From: Alphaproteobacteria bacterium
GTDB taxonomy: Bacteria; Pseudomonadota; Alphaproteobacteria; Ferrovibrionales; Ferrovibrionaceae
Direction of reading: 5' to 3'
Assembly (NCBI GenBank): GCA_018336035.1
Contig: JAGXRD010000141.1
Coordinates: 1-38,369 of the forward strand
Length of the DNA: 38,369 bases
Part shown: positions 26,686-35,271 of the stretch, one piece after another
Layout: each line of letters starts with the position of its first letter
Position numbering within the stretch: position 1 is the first letter of the stretch
Position numbers and translations under genes: made by a program
Notes under the pieces: generated by a model
What the model was told of the DNA's origin: nothing
Database searches by the model: none
The model's input: only the letters and a program-made list of their open reading frames with translations

Positions 26686-27240
26686 TTACAGCAGCGCCAC
26701 GGCCTCGACCGGATCGTGCCGCACCTCGATGCCGCGTTCGGGCGGCAGCAGCTGCAGCGGCCCTTCCCGGCCGCCGGTCGCATGCAGGGTCTCGACGATG
26801 ATGACGCAGCCCACGACCGTTTCTCCATCCGCCATCGGCAGGGCCAGGCGTTCCGCCGTGACGATCGTGGCCGGCAGGTCGCCCTCGGCCGGCAGCGTGT
26901 AGATGCTGCGGCAATAGATCGGCCGGCGCCGCTGGATCAGCTCGGCCAGCATGTCGCGCATATGCCGGAGATAGGCGGGATCGGTCAGCGCACCATAGGC
27001 TTTGACATCCATGCCTTCCGGCATGGTGCGGAACCAGCGCGCGATCTCGCTGCCGACCAGGCGGAAGCGGCTGAGATCGAAATTCGCATGGGTGGTTTCG
27101 GCAATGATGAGATGCGGCAGGATCTCGCGCGGAATCGTGGTCACGTCGAGCAGCCGGATATCGGGGATGTTGACGGGCTTGGGCAGATCACGCCAGAAGT
27201 CGCGCGCCGCCTTCAGCACGGGATTGCCTTCGAGGATCAT
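26686..27240 (-). CDS. PAS_5-type PAS domain protein, copy 1
   Basis: The 184-residue protein matches the alphaproteobacterial PAS_5 family: AARDFWRDLP, then IPREILPHLIIAE, then the PAS-like core FDLSRFRLVGSEIARWFRTMPEGMDV, and a C-terminal strand pair ending LLPPERGIEVRHDP. No output domain, membrane helix or signal is present, so it is probably a stand-alone sensory or binding domain; the ligand is unknown. The ATG at 27240 (MILEGNPVLKAA) is preferred over a longer start because it lines up with its paralogue at 31409-31975. The two copies lie in direct orientation on either side of the sulfate transport genes. Confidence 0.85.
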   Translation of the reverse strand: MILEGNPVLKAARDFWRDLPKPVNIPDIRLLDVTTIPREILPHLIIAETTHANFDLSRFRLVGSEIARWFRTMPEGMDVKAYGALTDPAYLRHMRDMLAELIQRRRPIYCRSIYTLPAEGDLPATIVTAERLALPMADGETVVGCVIIVETLHATGGREGPLQLLPPERGIEVRHDPVEAVALL

Positions 27241-27361
27241 GGGGGCGCGCCTGCTTCGGGAAACCCAGCTATGCCGCATTTCGGCGGCGCGCAGCAGGTT
27301 GAGATTTGGACATGCCGGCGCGGAAAACCGCAGTTGCGAGGCGGTCGAGATGCAGTCCGGA

Positions 27362-28198
27362 TCAATGCCTGATCCGGCGCTCCAGCCAGGCCTTCACGGC
27401 CAGCGTCAGCAAAGCCAGCAGGGTAAGCGTGCTGGCCGCCGCAAAGGCGCCGACCGCGTTATAGTCGTGATAGAGCAGCTCGATCTGCAGCGGCAGGGTA
27501 TTGGTCTCGCCGCGCACATTGCCCGACACCACCGAGACGGCGCCGAATTCGCCGATCGCCCGTGCCGCGCACAGGATGGTGCCATAGAGCAAAGCCCAGC
27601 GGATATTGGGCAAGGTCACGCGCCAGAAGATCTGCCAGCCGGCCGCGCCCAAAGTGGTGGCGGCCTCTTCCTGCTCGCTGCCCTGCGCCTGCATCAGCGG
27701 GATCAGTTCACGCGCCACAAAGGGAGAGGTGACGAACAGCGTGACCAGGAAGATCGCCGGCAAAGCGAACATGATCTGGAGATCGTGTTCCATCAGGAAA
27801 TCGCCCAGCAGGCCCTGGCCGCCATAGAGCAGAATGTAAGTGACGCCGGCGACGATCGGCGAGATCGAGAAGGGAATCTCGATCACGGTCAGCAGCAGCT
27901 TCTTGCCCGGAAACTCGAATTTGGCGATCAGCCAGGCGGCACCGACGCCGAAGACCAGATTGACCGGCACAACGGCGATGGTCACCAGCACGGTGAGCAG
28001 CACGGCATGCAGGGTATCGGGCTGCAGGATACCGGCCACATAGGTGCTCCAGCCCTTCGACAGCGCCTGGGCGAAGATCACCACCACGGGCGCGACGATG
28101 AACAACGCGGTCAGCACCACGCCGAGCAGGATCAGCAGCAGCGGCAGGCGCCCGTTTGATCCGGAGCTGGGAAACGATGTGGCGACAGCGGCAGCCAT
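27362..28198 (-). CDS. cysW: Sulfate ABC transporter permease CysW
   Basis: CysW is one of two inner-membrane permease subunits for sulfate/thiosulfate uptake. The 278-residue product has six membrane helices and the permease loop EEAATTLGAAGWQIFWRVTLPNIRWALLYG, with the CysW-type blocks ARAIGEFGAVSVVSGNVRGETNTLPLQIELLYHDYNAVGAFA. The ATG at 28198 has AAGG upstream; a TTG two codons earlier overlaps the cysT stop. It is the last gene of cysA-sbp-cysT-cysW. Confidence 0.94.
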   Translation of the reverse strand: MAAAVATSFPSSGSNGRLPLLLILLGVVLTALFIVAPVVVIFAQALSKGWSTYVAGILQPDTLHAVLLTVLVTIAVVPVNLVFGVGAAWLIAKFEFPGKKLLLTVIEIPFSISPIVAGVTYILLYGGQGLLGDFLMEHDLQIMFALPAIFLVTLFVTSPFVARELIPLMQAQGSEQEEAATTLGAAGWQIFWRVTLPNIRWALLYGTILCAARAIGEFGAVSVVSGNVRGETNTLPLQIELLYHDYNAVGAFAAASTLTLLALLTLAVKAWLERRIRH

Positions 28199-28200
28199 GC

Positions 28201-29082
28201 TCAACCCTTCATCTTGTAGCGCATATGCCAGGCCTGGATCGCATTGGTGACCAGCAGGATGCAGAAGGCACCGGCCAGCAGCACCACGGCCAGGGCCGCA
28301 GCGGCGGGGTAATCATATTCTTCCAGCCGGATGAAGATCAGCAGGGCTGCAATCTCCGTTTTAAACGGAAGATTACCGGCAATGAAGATCACCGCGCCGA
28401 ATTCACCGAGCGAACGCGCAAAGGCCAGCGCGCAGCCCGTGAGATAGGCTGGGAAGATCGCCGGGAACAAGACTTTTCGGAAGATCACGCCACGATAGGC
28501 GCCCAGCGTGGCGGCGGCCTCTTCGATATCGGGCTGGATATCCTCCAGCACCGGCTGCACCGTACGCACCACGAAGGGCACGCTGGTAAAGGCCATGGCA
28601 ACCGCCACGCCGATGATCGTATAGGCCACCTTGATGCCGGCCTCGCCTTCGATGAACTGGCCGTACCAGCCGTTATTGGCATAGAGCGCGGTGAGCGCGA
28701 TGCCGGCGACGGCCGTGGGCAGCGCAAATGGCAGGTCGATCAGGGCATCGAGGATGCGTTTGCCGGGAAATTCGTAGCGCACCAGGATCCAGGCCATCAG
28801 CAGGCCATAGGCGGCATTGAACAGCGTCGCCAGCGCGGCAGCCGAAACGGTGAGCTGCAGTGATGCCAGCACGCGCGGGCTGGTCAGCAGGCGCAGGAAA
28901 CCGTCGGGGCCGATCTCGGCCGATTTCAGCAGCAGGGCGGCCAGCGGCAGCAGCACGATGATGGCGAGATAGAGCAGCGTACCGCCCAGCGCCAGGCCGA
29001 AGCCGGGCAGCACGCGCCGGGCTTTCACACGCCCGGTCTTGTTTGGGCGCGCCGCACCTGGGCTGAGCGCAATCGCTGTCAT
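28201..29082 (-). CDS. cysT: Sulfate ABC transporter permease CysT
   Basis: The 293-residue permease has six membrane helices and the conserved loop EEAAATLGAYRGVIFRKVLFPAIFPAYLTG, followed by AFARSLGEFGAVIFIAGNLPFKTEIAALLIFIRLEEYDYPAA, diagnostic of CysT/CysU. The N terminus carries a basic stretch (KTGRVKARR) before the first helix. It begins 21 bases after the binding-protein gene and is followed directly by cysW, so the two permeases are made together as a heterodimer. Confidence 0.95.
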   Translation of the reverse strand: MTAIALSPGAARPNKTGRVKARRVLPGFGLALGGTLLYLAIIVLLPLAALLLKSAEIGPDGFLRLLTSPRVLASLQLTVSAAALATLFNAAYGLLMAWILVRYEFPGKRILDALIDLPFALPTAVAGIALTALYANNGWYGQFIEGEAGIKVAYTIIGVAVAMAFTSVPFVVRTVQPVLEDIQPDIEEAAATLGAYRGVIFRKVLFPAIFPAYLTGCALAFARSLGEFGAVIFIAGNLPFKTEIAALLIFIRLEEYDYPAAAALAVVLLAGAFCILLVTNAIQAWHMRYKMKG

Positions 29083-29103
29083 GACTGACTCAAACCAACC
29101 CGA

Positions 29104-30108
29104 TCAGCGATTCACAAAAACCCGGTCGAGGATACCGCCCTCGGCAAAGTGGTCCTTGGTCGCCTTATCCCAGCCGCCGAACACGTCTTCCACGGTGACC
29201 AGCTTCAGCTCCGGGAACTGCGCCTTATACTTGTCCTTCACCTTGGGGTGATGCACGCGATTGAAATTCTGCGCCAGGATATCCTGCGCCGCCTCGCCGT
29301 AAAGGAAGGTCAGATAGGCATTGGCGACCGCCTTGCTGCCGCGCTTCTCGGCGACGCGATCCACCACGGCGACCGGGAATTCCGCCAGCAGGCTGAGCGA
29401 CGGCGTCACCAGTTCGAAACCCTTGTCGCCATATTCGCGGCGGATGCCGTTGGTTTCGGCCTCGAAGGTGAGCAGCACATCGCCGATCTCACGCTCGACG
29501 AAAGTGGTGGTCGACCCGCGACCGCCGGTATCGAAGACCGGCACATTGGCCAGCAGCTTTTTGACGAAATCCTGCGCCTTGGCCTGGTCGCCCTTATTCT
29601 GCTCCAGCGCGAAGGCATAGGCCGCCAGATAGGTATAGCGCGCATTGCCCGAGGTCTTCGGATTGGGGAAGACCGACTTCACATCCGGACGGACCAGATC
29701 GCTCCAGTCCCTGATATTCTTCGGATTGCCCTTGCGCACCAGGAAGGACGGCAGCGAATAGTAGGGCGAGGCGTTGTTGGGGAACTTCTTCTGCCAGTCG
29801 GCGGCAACGAATTTGCGGTCGGCCAGCACCTGCACATCGGTGAACTGGTTGAAAGTGACCACATCGGCCTGCAGGCCTTCCAGGATCGAACGCGCCTGGC
29901 GCGAGGTGCCGGCATGCGACTGCTTGATCTCCAGCGCCTGGCCGCTCTTGGCTTTCCACTCCGCGATGAAGGCCGGATTGAGCTGCACGAACAGTTCGCG
30001 CGCGATGTCGTAGGAGACATTGAGGATTTCGCCGGGTGACTTGTCCTGCGCCATGGCGGGAGCGGCGAATAACAGGGCGGCCGTGGCGAGAGAGGCGAGT
30101 TTTTTCAT
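29104..30108 (-). CDS. sbp: Sulfate-binding periplasmic protein (Sbp/CysP family)
   Basis: The 334-residue protein captures sulfate in the periplasm and delivers it to CysTW. It starts with a classic Sec signal peptide (MKKLASLATAALLFAAPAMAQ). Family motifs follow: LNVSYDIARELFVQLNPAF, QSHAGTSRQARSILEGLQ, ADVVTFNQFTDVQVLA, and VFPNPKTSGNARYTYLAAYAF. The ATG at 30108, with AGGA ahead, gives the signal peptide its proper start; longer starts run back into cysA. It lies between cysA and cysT. Whether it prefers sulfate or thiosulfate cannot be told. Confidence 0.95.
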   Translation of the reverse strand: MKKLASLATAALLFAAPAMAQDKSPGEILNVSYDIARELFVQLNPAFIAEWKAKSGQALEIKQSHAGTSRQARSILEGLQADVVTFNQFTDVQVLADRKFVAADWQKKFPNNASPYYSLPSFLVRKGNPKNIRDWSDLVRPDVKSVFPNPKTSGNARYTYLAAYAFALEQNKGDQAKAQDFVKKLLANVPVFDTGGRGSTTTFVEREIGDVLLTFEAETNGIRREYGDKGFELVTPSLSLLAEFPVAVVDRVAEKRGSKAVANAYLTFLYGEAAQDILAQNFNRVHHPKVKDKYKAQFPELKLVTVEDVFGGWDKATKDHFAEGGILDRVFVNR

Positions 30109-30145
30109 TGTCGTTGGTCCTGTGGGAGAGACTTTAAAAGAGAAA

Positions 30146-31240
<1,095 letters not shown>

Positions 31241-31289
31241 TGCTGGAATGCCTGCTGTAAGCCTGTGCGGCGGAGTTTCCACACAGCTA

Positions 31290-31408
31290 GTGCAGGCGTC
31301 AATAGATTTAAACTGTATTTGTGCGTAATTTATTTTTAATACAGTTATTTATTGTTTTATTTGGTGGCGGTTTTTTATTTATCTATTTGATAATAAATGA
31401 TTTTCGAT
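31290..31408 (-). promoter_or_regulatory. AT-rich region with long palindrome upstream of cysA
   Basis: This stretch is far more AT-rich than the rest of the window. It contains a 9-bp inverted repeat, AACTGTATT (31311-31319) and AATACAGTT (31338-31346), separated by 18 bases. The minus strand also reads TTGACG near 31302-31297, a possible -35. It sits between the PAS_5 copy 2 stop codon and cysA, so it is probably the promoter/operator of the sulfate operon. The regulator is not identified. Confidence 0.5.
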
Positions 31409-31975
31409 TCAGCTCGGCAGTGTGAACGGTCCGTGCCGGACCTCGATCCCCGGTTCCGGCGGCAGGATACGCAGCGGCCCGGCACGGAAATCGCTCGCCG
31501 TCAGGGTCGCGACCATGATCACGCAGCCGATCGCCTCGCCGCCATGGGCCCCGCTACCATGAGCCATGGGCAGGGCGAGGCGGTCGCAGGTGACGATGTT
31601 GGGCGGATCGCCCGTGGTCAGGCCGTCGAGGGTATAGGTACTGCGGCAATAGACCGGCCGGCGCTGTTGCACCAGTTCGGCCAGCAGGTCGCGCATATGC
31701 TGCAGGTAGGCGGGATCGGTCAGCCGGGCGTAGGCGACGGCATCCAGGTCTTCGGGCAATTCGCGGAACCAGCGCGTGATCTCGGCGCCCGCCAGCCGCA
31801 GGCGGCTGAGATTGAAATCGCCCTGCGTGATCTCGGCGACGATCAGATGCGGCAGCACATTGCGCGGGATCGCGGCGGCATCGAGCTGCCGGATATCGGG
31901 AAGCCCGATGGTCTGCCGCAGGCCGCACCAGAAATCATGCGCAGATTTGAGGACGGGGTTGGCGTCGAGGGTCAT
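31409..31975 (-). CDS. PAS_5-type PAS domain protein, copy 2
   Basis: The 188-residue paralogue of the protein at 26686-27240 keeps the same order: NPVLKSAHDFWCGLR, LPDIRQLDAAAIPRNVLPHLIVAE, FNLSRLRLAGAEITRWFRELPE, DPAYLQHMRDLLAEL, RRPVYCRSTYTLDG, and RILPPEPGIEVRHGP. It has a 4-8 residue insertion, rich in Gly and His, around residue 145 (AHGSGAHGGEAIG). No output domain is seen. It lies directly upstream of cysA on the same strand, with an AT-rich gap between. The function is unknown; binding of a small ligand is inferred from the PAS fold. Confidence 0.85.
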   Translation of the reverse strand: MTLDANPVLKSAHDFWCGLRQTIGLPDIRQLDAAAIPRNVLPHLIVAEITQGDFNLSRLRLAGAEITRWFRELPEDLDAVAYARLTDPAYLQHMRDLLAELVQQRRPVYCRSTYTLDGLTTGDPPNIVTCDRLALPMAHGSGAHGGEAIGCVIMVATLTASDFRAGPLRILPPEPGIEVRHGPFTLPS

Positions 31976-32040
31976 GCTGCAAGCCGGGTTTCACGCACCG
32001 CCATTTCTCCCTTACCTCGACAAGGAATATGCCAGCCGTT

Positions 32041-32078
32041 TCTGTCGGTGATCAGACCGTCTGTCGGTGATCAGACCG
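32041..32078. repeat. Perfect 19-base tandem duplication
   Basis: The unit TCTGTCGGTGATCAGACCG occurs twice without a gap (32041-32059, 32060-32078), just after the antitoxin stop codon at 32088. Each unit has the palindrome TGATCA. It is probably a recent slippage duplication. Confidence 0.9.
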
Positions 32079-32087
32079 GCGCCGCAG

Positions 32088-32435
32088 TCACGCGGCTTTC
32101 CGCACGGTGAAATCGACGCGGATCTCATCATACGGAAATTCGTATTTCAAACCGGCGTCCTGCTCAATGATGCGCGCCTTGGCAAGGGCCTGCAAATCAG
32201 TGTGAACGCCCTTGGAATCGCGCTCGACCATCCGTGCCAGTTCGCGTAATCCCAGCGGCCCGGCACCGGCCATGATCTTCAGCAGGGCAAAACGTTTCGG
32301 TGTCAGTGTCTTCCACAGCAATTCCTCCGTCGCAAAGGTAATGCGCGGTGTGGCCGGACGCTTTGCACGCGCCGCTGCCGTGGTGCGCTGCCTGACGTCT
32401 TCCAGGGCGGAAACCCCGATGATAACAGTCTTCAT
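32088..32435 (-). CDS. HTH antitoxin/regulator, HVO_A0114 / COG4190 type (TumA-like)
   Basis: The 115-residue protein has a basic N-terminal region and a winged HTH: LTPKRFALLKIMAGAGPLGLRELARMVERDSKGVHTDLQALAKARIIE, then KYEFPYDEIRVDF. This fits the small DNA-binding proteins (HVO_A0114 / COG4190) that accompany TumE-type toxins. The ATG at 32435 overlaps the toxin stop as ATGA and has GGAGG 8 bases ahead, so the pair is translationally coupled. It should neutralise the toxin and repress the shared promoter, by analogy with other modules. The name TumA is used from memory. Confidence 0.82.
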   Translation of the reverse strand: MKTVIIGVSALEDVRQRTTAAARAKRPATPRITFATEELLWKTLTPKRFALLKIMAGAGPLGLRELARMVERDSKGVHTDLQALAKARIIEQDAGLKYEFPYDEIRVDFTVRKAA

Positions 32436-32770
32436 GCTTTTCGCCTCCAATCGTCCACGGAGGTCCAGAAATCGACAAACAGATTTTCCAGCTCGGAAAA
32501 CTCGTAGTCGCTTTCTCTCGGTCCGATGTGCGTGTGGTCGCCCTTGCCGGCCTCATTGTCATACCGCACGACACATATACCGTCCTCGATATAGGCCAGA
32601 CGATATTTGTATCTGTGTCGCGAACCGGCCAGGGCGCGAGGTAATCGCCACACGACGATCTCAACATAGGATTCGTCGTCGAGCCTGTATTGCTCGTGGA
32701 TTTCCTTTACCGCCTGCACGGTGGAGCCAATTCCATCACTTTCCGGTTTTGATGTAAACGAATACATCAT
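32432..32770 (-). CDS. TumE-like toxin (DUF6516)
   Basis: The 112-residue product matches the TumE/DUF6516 family: VEIVVWRLPRALAGSRHRYKYRLAYIEDG, the hallmark RYDNEAGKGDHTHIG, and a C-terminal YEFSELENLFVDFWTSVDDW. The GKGDHxHxG block probably carries the active residues; the family is thought to contain RNA-targeting toxins, but the activity is recalled, not shown. The start at 32770 (tandem ATGs) has AAGGTGG upstream; a longer frame from 32872 would add a basic 34-residue extension. Base composition drops in GC here compared with neighbours, which suggests horizontal transfer. The gene precedes its antitoxin, the reverse of many classical modules. Confidence 0.82.
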   Translation of the reverse strand: MMYSFTSKPESDGIGSTVQAVKEIHEQYRLDDESYVEIVVWRLPRALAGSRHRYKYRLAYIEDGICVVRYDNEAGKGDHTHIGPRESDYEFSELENLFVDFWTSVDDWRRKA

Positions 32771-32945
32771 TCGCCGCCGGCCACCTTTTCGCTTTGACGG
32801 CGGACAGTATTGGTATATTCTTGTTTTGTTCTTTTTTCTACTGCTCTCGCCCATCGTGAATATGTCTCGCATACAGTCGCAAGCGCACGGCTGGTGCCGG
32901 AATTTGTCAGCAGGGCTGAGTTTTTTGGCGAGTTGGTCCCGGATA

Positions 32946-33050
32946 GACCTGACTTGGACTGAAATAGACCTGAGTCAGCCTCAACTGGACCTGACTCGAC
33001 CTCAACTGGACCTGACTCAGCACCAATTGGACCTCGCTCGAACGCGTGCG
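32946..33050. repeat. 21-bp tandem repeat array, five units
   Basis: Five head-to-tail units of 21 bp start at 32946, 32967, 32988, 33009 and 33030. All begin GACCT; four begin GACCTGA(C/G)T. The central three end CAACTG or CAATTG. A degenerate sixth unit can be seen at 32925-32945. The period equals two helical turns. The last unit runs into the 10-bp array. Confidence 0.85.
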
Positions 33051-33108
33051 AACCGCCGCGAACACCCACGAACGCTGGCGAACGCCCACGAACACCAACG
33101 AACGCGCC
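33039..33108. repeat. 10-bp tandem repeat array, seven units with invariant CGAAC
   Basis: Seven units of exactly 10 bp start at 33039, 33049, 33059, 33069, 33079, 33089 and 33099. Each begins CGAAC, while the other five bases vary (GCGTG, CGCCG, ACCCA, GCTGG, GCCCA, ACCAA, GCGCC). This places the same pentamer on nearly the same helical face seven times. It directly continues the 21-bp array. Confidence 0.9.
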
Positions 33109-33165
33109 CGGGCTGCCAGCGGCCTCCGTTGATATCCCTGTCGCAAATTGTCAGCAGTCAGTGAA

Positions 33166-33181
33166 AGCGACGCTCGCCGCT
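33166..33181 (-). terminator. Weak hairpin at the end of phaZ
   Basis: On the minus strand AGCGGC (33181-33176) pairs with GTCGCT (33171-33166) around a 4-base loop, followed by TTC. It overlaps the phaZ stop codon. The stem is short and the T run is poor, so it is only a possible terminator. Confidence 0.3.
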
Positions 33182-34407
33182 TATTCCATCGCCAGAATGG
33201 TGTTCCTGACAATGGGATAGATCTGCTTGTTCCAGCGCTTGCCGCTGAACACGCCGTAATGCCCCACGCCGGCCTGCAGGTGGTGGCGCTTCATATAGGG
33301 CTTGATGCCGGTGCAGAGATCATGCGCCGCCATGGTCTGGCCGATGGCGCAGATATCGTCGCGCTCGCCTTCCACGGTGAGCAAGGCGGTCTTGCGGATC
33401 GCCTTCGGATTCACCGGCTTGCCGCGATGCATCAGCTCGCCTTTGGCCAGGCGATATTCCTGGAACACCCATTGCACGGTCTCGAGATAGAAATCGGCAT
33501 CGAGATCGAGCACGGCGAAATACTCGTCGTAGAAATCCTTGGTCTTGGTCGCCTGCTCGAGATCGCCCTTCCACAGATTCTGGAACAGCTCGGCATGCGC
33601 CTTCACATGGCGGTCCATGTTCATGCTCATGAAAGCGGTGAGCTGGATGAAGCCGGGATAGACGCGGCGGCCAACGCCGGGCAGGCCGGGCGGCACTTCG
33701 GAAATCAGCTTTTCCTCGAACCATTCGATCGGCTTGCCCACCGCCAGCTCGTTCACCTGGGTGGGATTGAGGCGGCAATCGATCGGGCCCGCCATCAGCG
33801 TCATCGAGCGCGGCGTGCATTTATGCTTGGCTTCCGACATCACCGCCGTCGCCACCAGCGTCTGCACGCAGGGCTGACAGACCGCGACGATATGCCCGCC
33901 CGGCCCGATCACTTCCATGAATTTGATCAGGTGATCGACGTAATCCTCGAAGCCAAAGCGGCCAGCGCTCAGCGGCACGTCGCGCGCATTGTGCCAGTCG
34001 GTGATATAGACATCGTGATCCGGCAGCATGGTGGCCACGGTGTCGCGCAGCAGGGTGGCGAAGTGGCCCGACAGCGGCGCCACCACTAGCACCCGCGGCT
34101 GCTGCCCCAGATGCGCCTGCGACGCGTCGAAATCCTTGCGGAAATGCAGCAGCGTGCCGAACGGCGCAACATGCGCCGGCTCCTCGATCACCGGCACATG
34201 GCGGTTGCCGATCTGCACATGGTCGATGTTATAGGGCGGGCGGCCATGGCTGAGGCCGGCACGGGCCAGCATTTCCGCCGCCGCCGCGAAACCGCGCAGG
34301 AAGGGATTTTCGCCGGCCGCCAGCCGCAGGCTCGGCAGGGCCTGTTCCGCCATGGCGCGTAAGGGCGCCATCAGGTTGGCTTGGTTCTGGTAGGCCAGAT
34401 ACATCAT
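33181..34407 (-). CDS. phaZ: Intracellular polyhydroxyalkanoate (PHB) depolymerase
   Basis: This enzyme degrades native intracellular PHB granules to release carbon reserves. The 408-residue product matches the PhaZa1-type family. It has the N-terminal MMYLAYQNQANLMAPLRAMA, a lipase-box-like VAVCQPCVQ with nucleophile Cys177 in place of Ser, ITDWHNARDVPL, and the C-terminal GVGHYGVFSGKRWNKQIYPIV with the likely catalytic His. No signal peptide is present, consistent with the cytoplasm. Its presence implies that the organism makes PHB, although no synthase gene lies in this window. It is divergent from the glutathione S-transferase gene. Confidence 0.95.
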   Translation of the reverse strand: MMYLAYQNQANLMAPLRAMAEQALPSLRLAAGENPFLRGFAAAAEMLARAGLSHGRPPYNIDHVQIGNRHVPVIEEPAHVAPFGTLLHFRKDFDASQAHLGQQPRVLVVAPLSGHFATLLRDTVATMLPDHDVYITDWHNARDVPLSAGRFGFEDYVDHLIKFMEVIGPGGHIVAVCQPCVQTLVATAVMSEAKHKCTPRSMTLMAGPIDCRLNPTQVNELAVGKPIEWFEEKLISEVPPGLPGVGRRVYPGFIQLTAFMSMNMDRHVKAHAELFQNLWKGDLEQATKTKDFYDEYFAVLDLDADFYLETVQWVFQEYRLAKGELMHRGKPVNPKAIRKTALLTVEGERDDICAIGQTMAAHDLCTGIKPYMKRHHLQAGVGHYGVFSGKRWNKQIYPIVRNTILAME

Positions 34408-34554
34408 GAGGGCGGGCGCATTCTGAAGGCTGGGGCGACGATCCGGCGGGCAGCAGCCCGGTCGCCGCCCTCCCCCCGGAGTGCAAAACGACGGCCCGTT
34501 GCCTGTTCGCTAAAAAAGCTAATGCAGTTTTTGCTGCAATGCGAGATATATGTG

Positions 34555-34570
34555 TCAGACTTAGGTCTGA
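34555..34570. promoter_or_regulatory. Short palindrome upstream of the glutathione S-transferase gene
   Basis: TCAGAC (34555-34560) and GTCTGA (34565-34570) are perfect inverted repeats with a 4-base spacer, 27 bases ahead of the start codon. A second small inverted repeat, TGCAG...CTGCA, lies near 34522-34537. They sit in the 189-base divergent gap with phaZ and may form an operator; no regulator is adjacent. Confidence 0.35.
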
Positions 34571-34596
34571 ACGACCTGACAGGGGGATGCCGGCGT

Positions 34597-35250
34597 ATGA
34601 AGGCCACACTGACCATCAGCAGCAAGAACTACTCCTCCTGGTCGCTGCGCGGCTGGCTGCTCTGCCGCATGGCCGGGCTGGACTTCGAGGAAGTCCTGCT
34701 GTCCAGCGACGATCCCTCCACCCGCGCCGAGCTGCTGCTGCTCTCGCCCAGCTTCCTGGTGCCGCGGCTGACCCATGGCGCGGTCTCGGTCTGGGACACC
34801 CTGGCGATCTCGAATTACCTGCGGGAAATCTTCCCCGAGGCCGGGCTGCTGCCCGACGACATGGTGCAGCGCTCGCATTGCCGCTCGATCTCGGGCGAGA
34901 TGCATTCCGGCTTCGCCAACCTGCGCTCGGCGCTGCCGATGAACCTGAAGGCGCATTATCCGGGCTTCAAGGTCTGGGCCGGCGCCCAGGCCGATATCGA
35001 CCGCGTGGTGTCGATCTGGCGCGACTGTTTCACCGCCTATGGCGGGCCCTGGCTGTTCGGGGCGAAGCCGACGGTGGCCGATGCGATGTATGCGCCGGTC
35101 TGCACCCGCTTCCTGACCTACGATGTGAAGCTGGATCCGGCCTGCGCCGCCTACTGCCAGACCGTGATGAACTGGCCGATCATGCAGGAGTGGGTCGCCG
35201 CCGCCAAAGCCGAGCCGGAAGAGCTCGACGAACTCGACGTCGAATTCTGA
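34597..35250 (+). CDS. Glutathione S-transferase family protein
   Basis: The 217-residue product has a thioredoxin-like N domain starting MKATLTISSKNYSSWSLRGWLL, with the probable glutathione-activating Ser in YSSWSLR. Typical segments follow: SPSFLVPRLTHGAVSVWDTLAISNYLREIFPEAGLLP (the VPRL cis-proline and the Asp-Thr-Leu-Ala-Ile-Ser helix cap), then an all-helical C domain. The form resembles YfcF-type or zeta-like bacterial enzymes with a Ser rather than Tyr. The ATG at 34597 follows AGGGGG at about 34581; longer frames upstream lack GST sequence. The physiological substrate is unknown. Its 3' end faces the following gene with 21 bases between. Confidence 0.92.
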   Translation: MKATLTISSKNYSSWSLRGWLLCRMAGLDFEEVLLSSDDPSTRAELLLLSPSFLVPRLTHGAVSVWDTLAISNYLREIFPEAGLLPDDMVQRSHCRSISGEMHSGFANLRSALPMNLKAHYPGFKVWAGAQADIDRVVSIWRDCFTAYGGPWLFGAKPTVADAMYAPVCTRFLTYDVKLDPACAAYCQTVMNWPIMQEWVAAAKAEPEELDELDVEF

Positions 35251-35271
35251 CGCCGCCCAGAGTCAGTATAG

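Larger units (their letters stand above)
32771..33180. other. 410-base intergenic region with repeat arrays
   Basis: This lies between the phaZ stop and the toxin start. From the toxin side it has an AT-rich stretch (about 32805-32850) that may hold the toxin-antitoxin promoter, then a 21-bp repeat array, then a 10-bp repeat array, then a weak hairpin near the phaZ stop. A plus-strand frame runs through it with heptapeptide repeats, but every frame of a 21-base repeat gives heptapeptides, and no ribosome site supports it. Confidence 0.6.

Noticed and set aside
32946-33108. Repeat arrays considered as a CRISPR
   Set aside because: Units are 21 and 10 bp without spacers, and no cas genes are present.
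32721-33164. Plus-strand frame with heptapeptide repeats (LDLTRPQ-like) through the 21-bp array
   Set aside because: A 21-base repeat yields heptapeptides in every frame. The frame also loses periodicity in the 10-bp array and starts inside the toxin gene in antisense.
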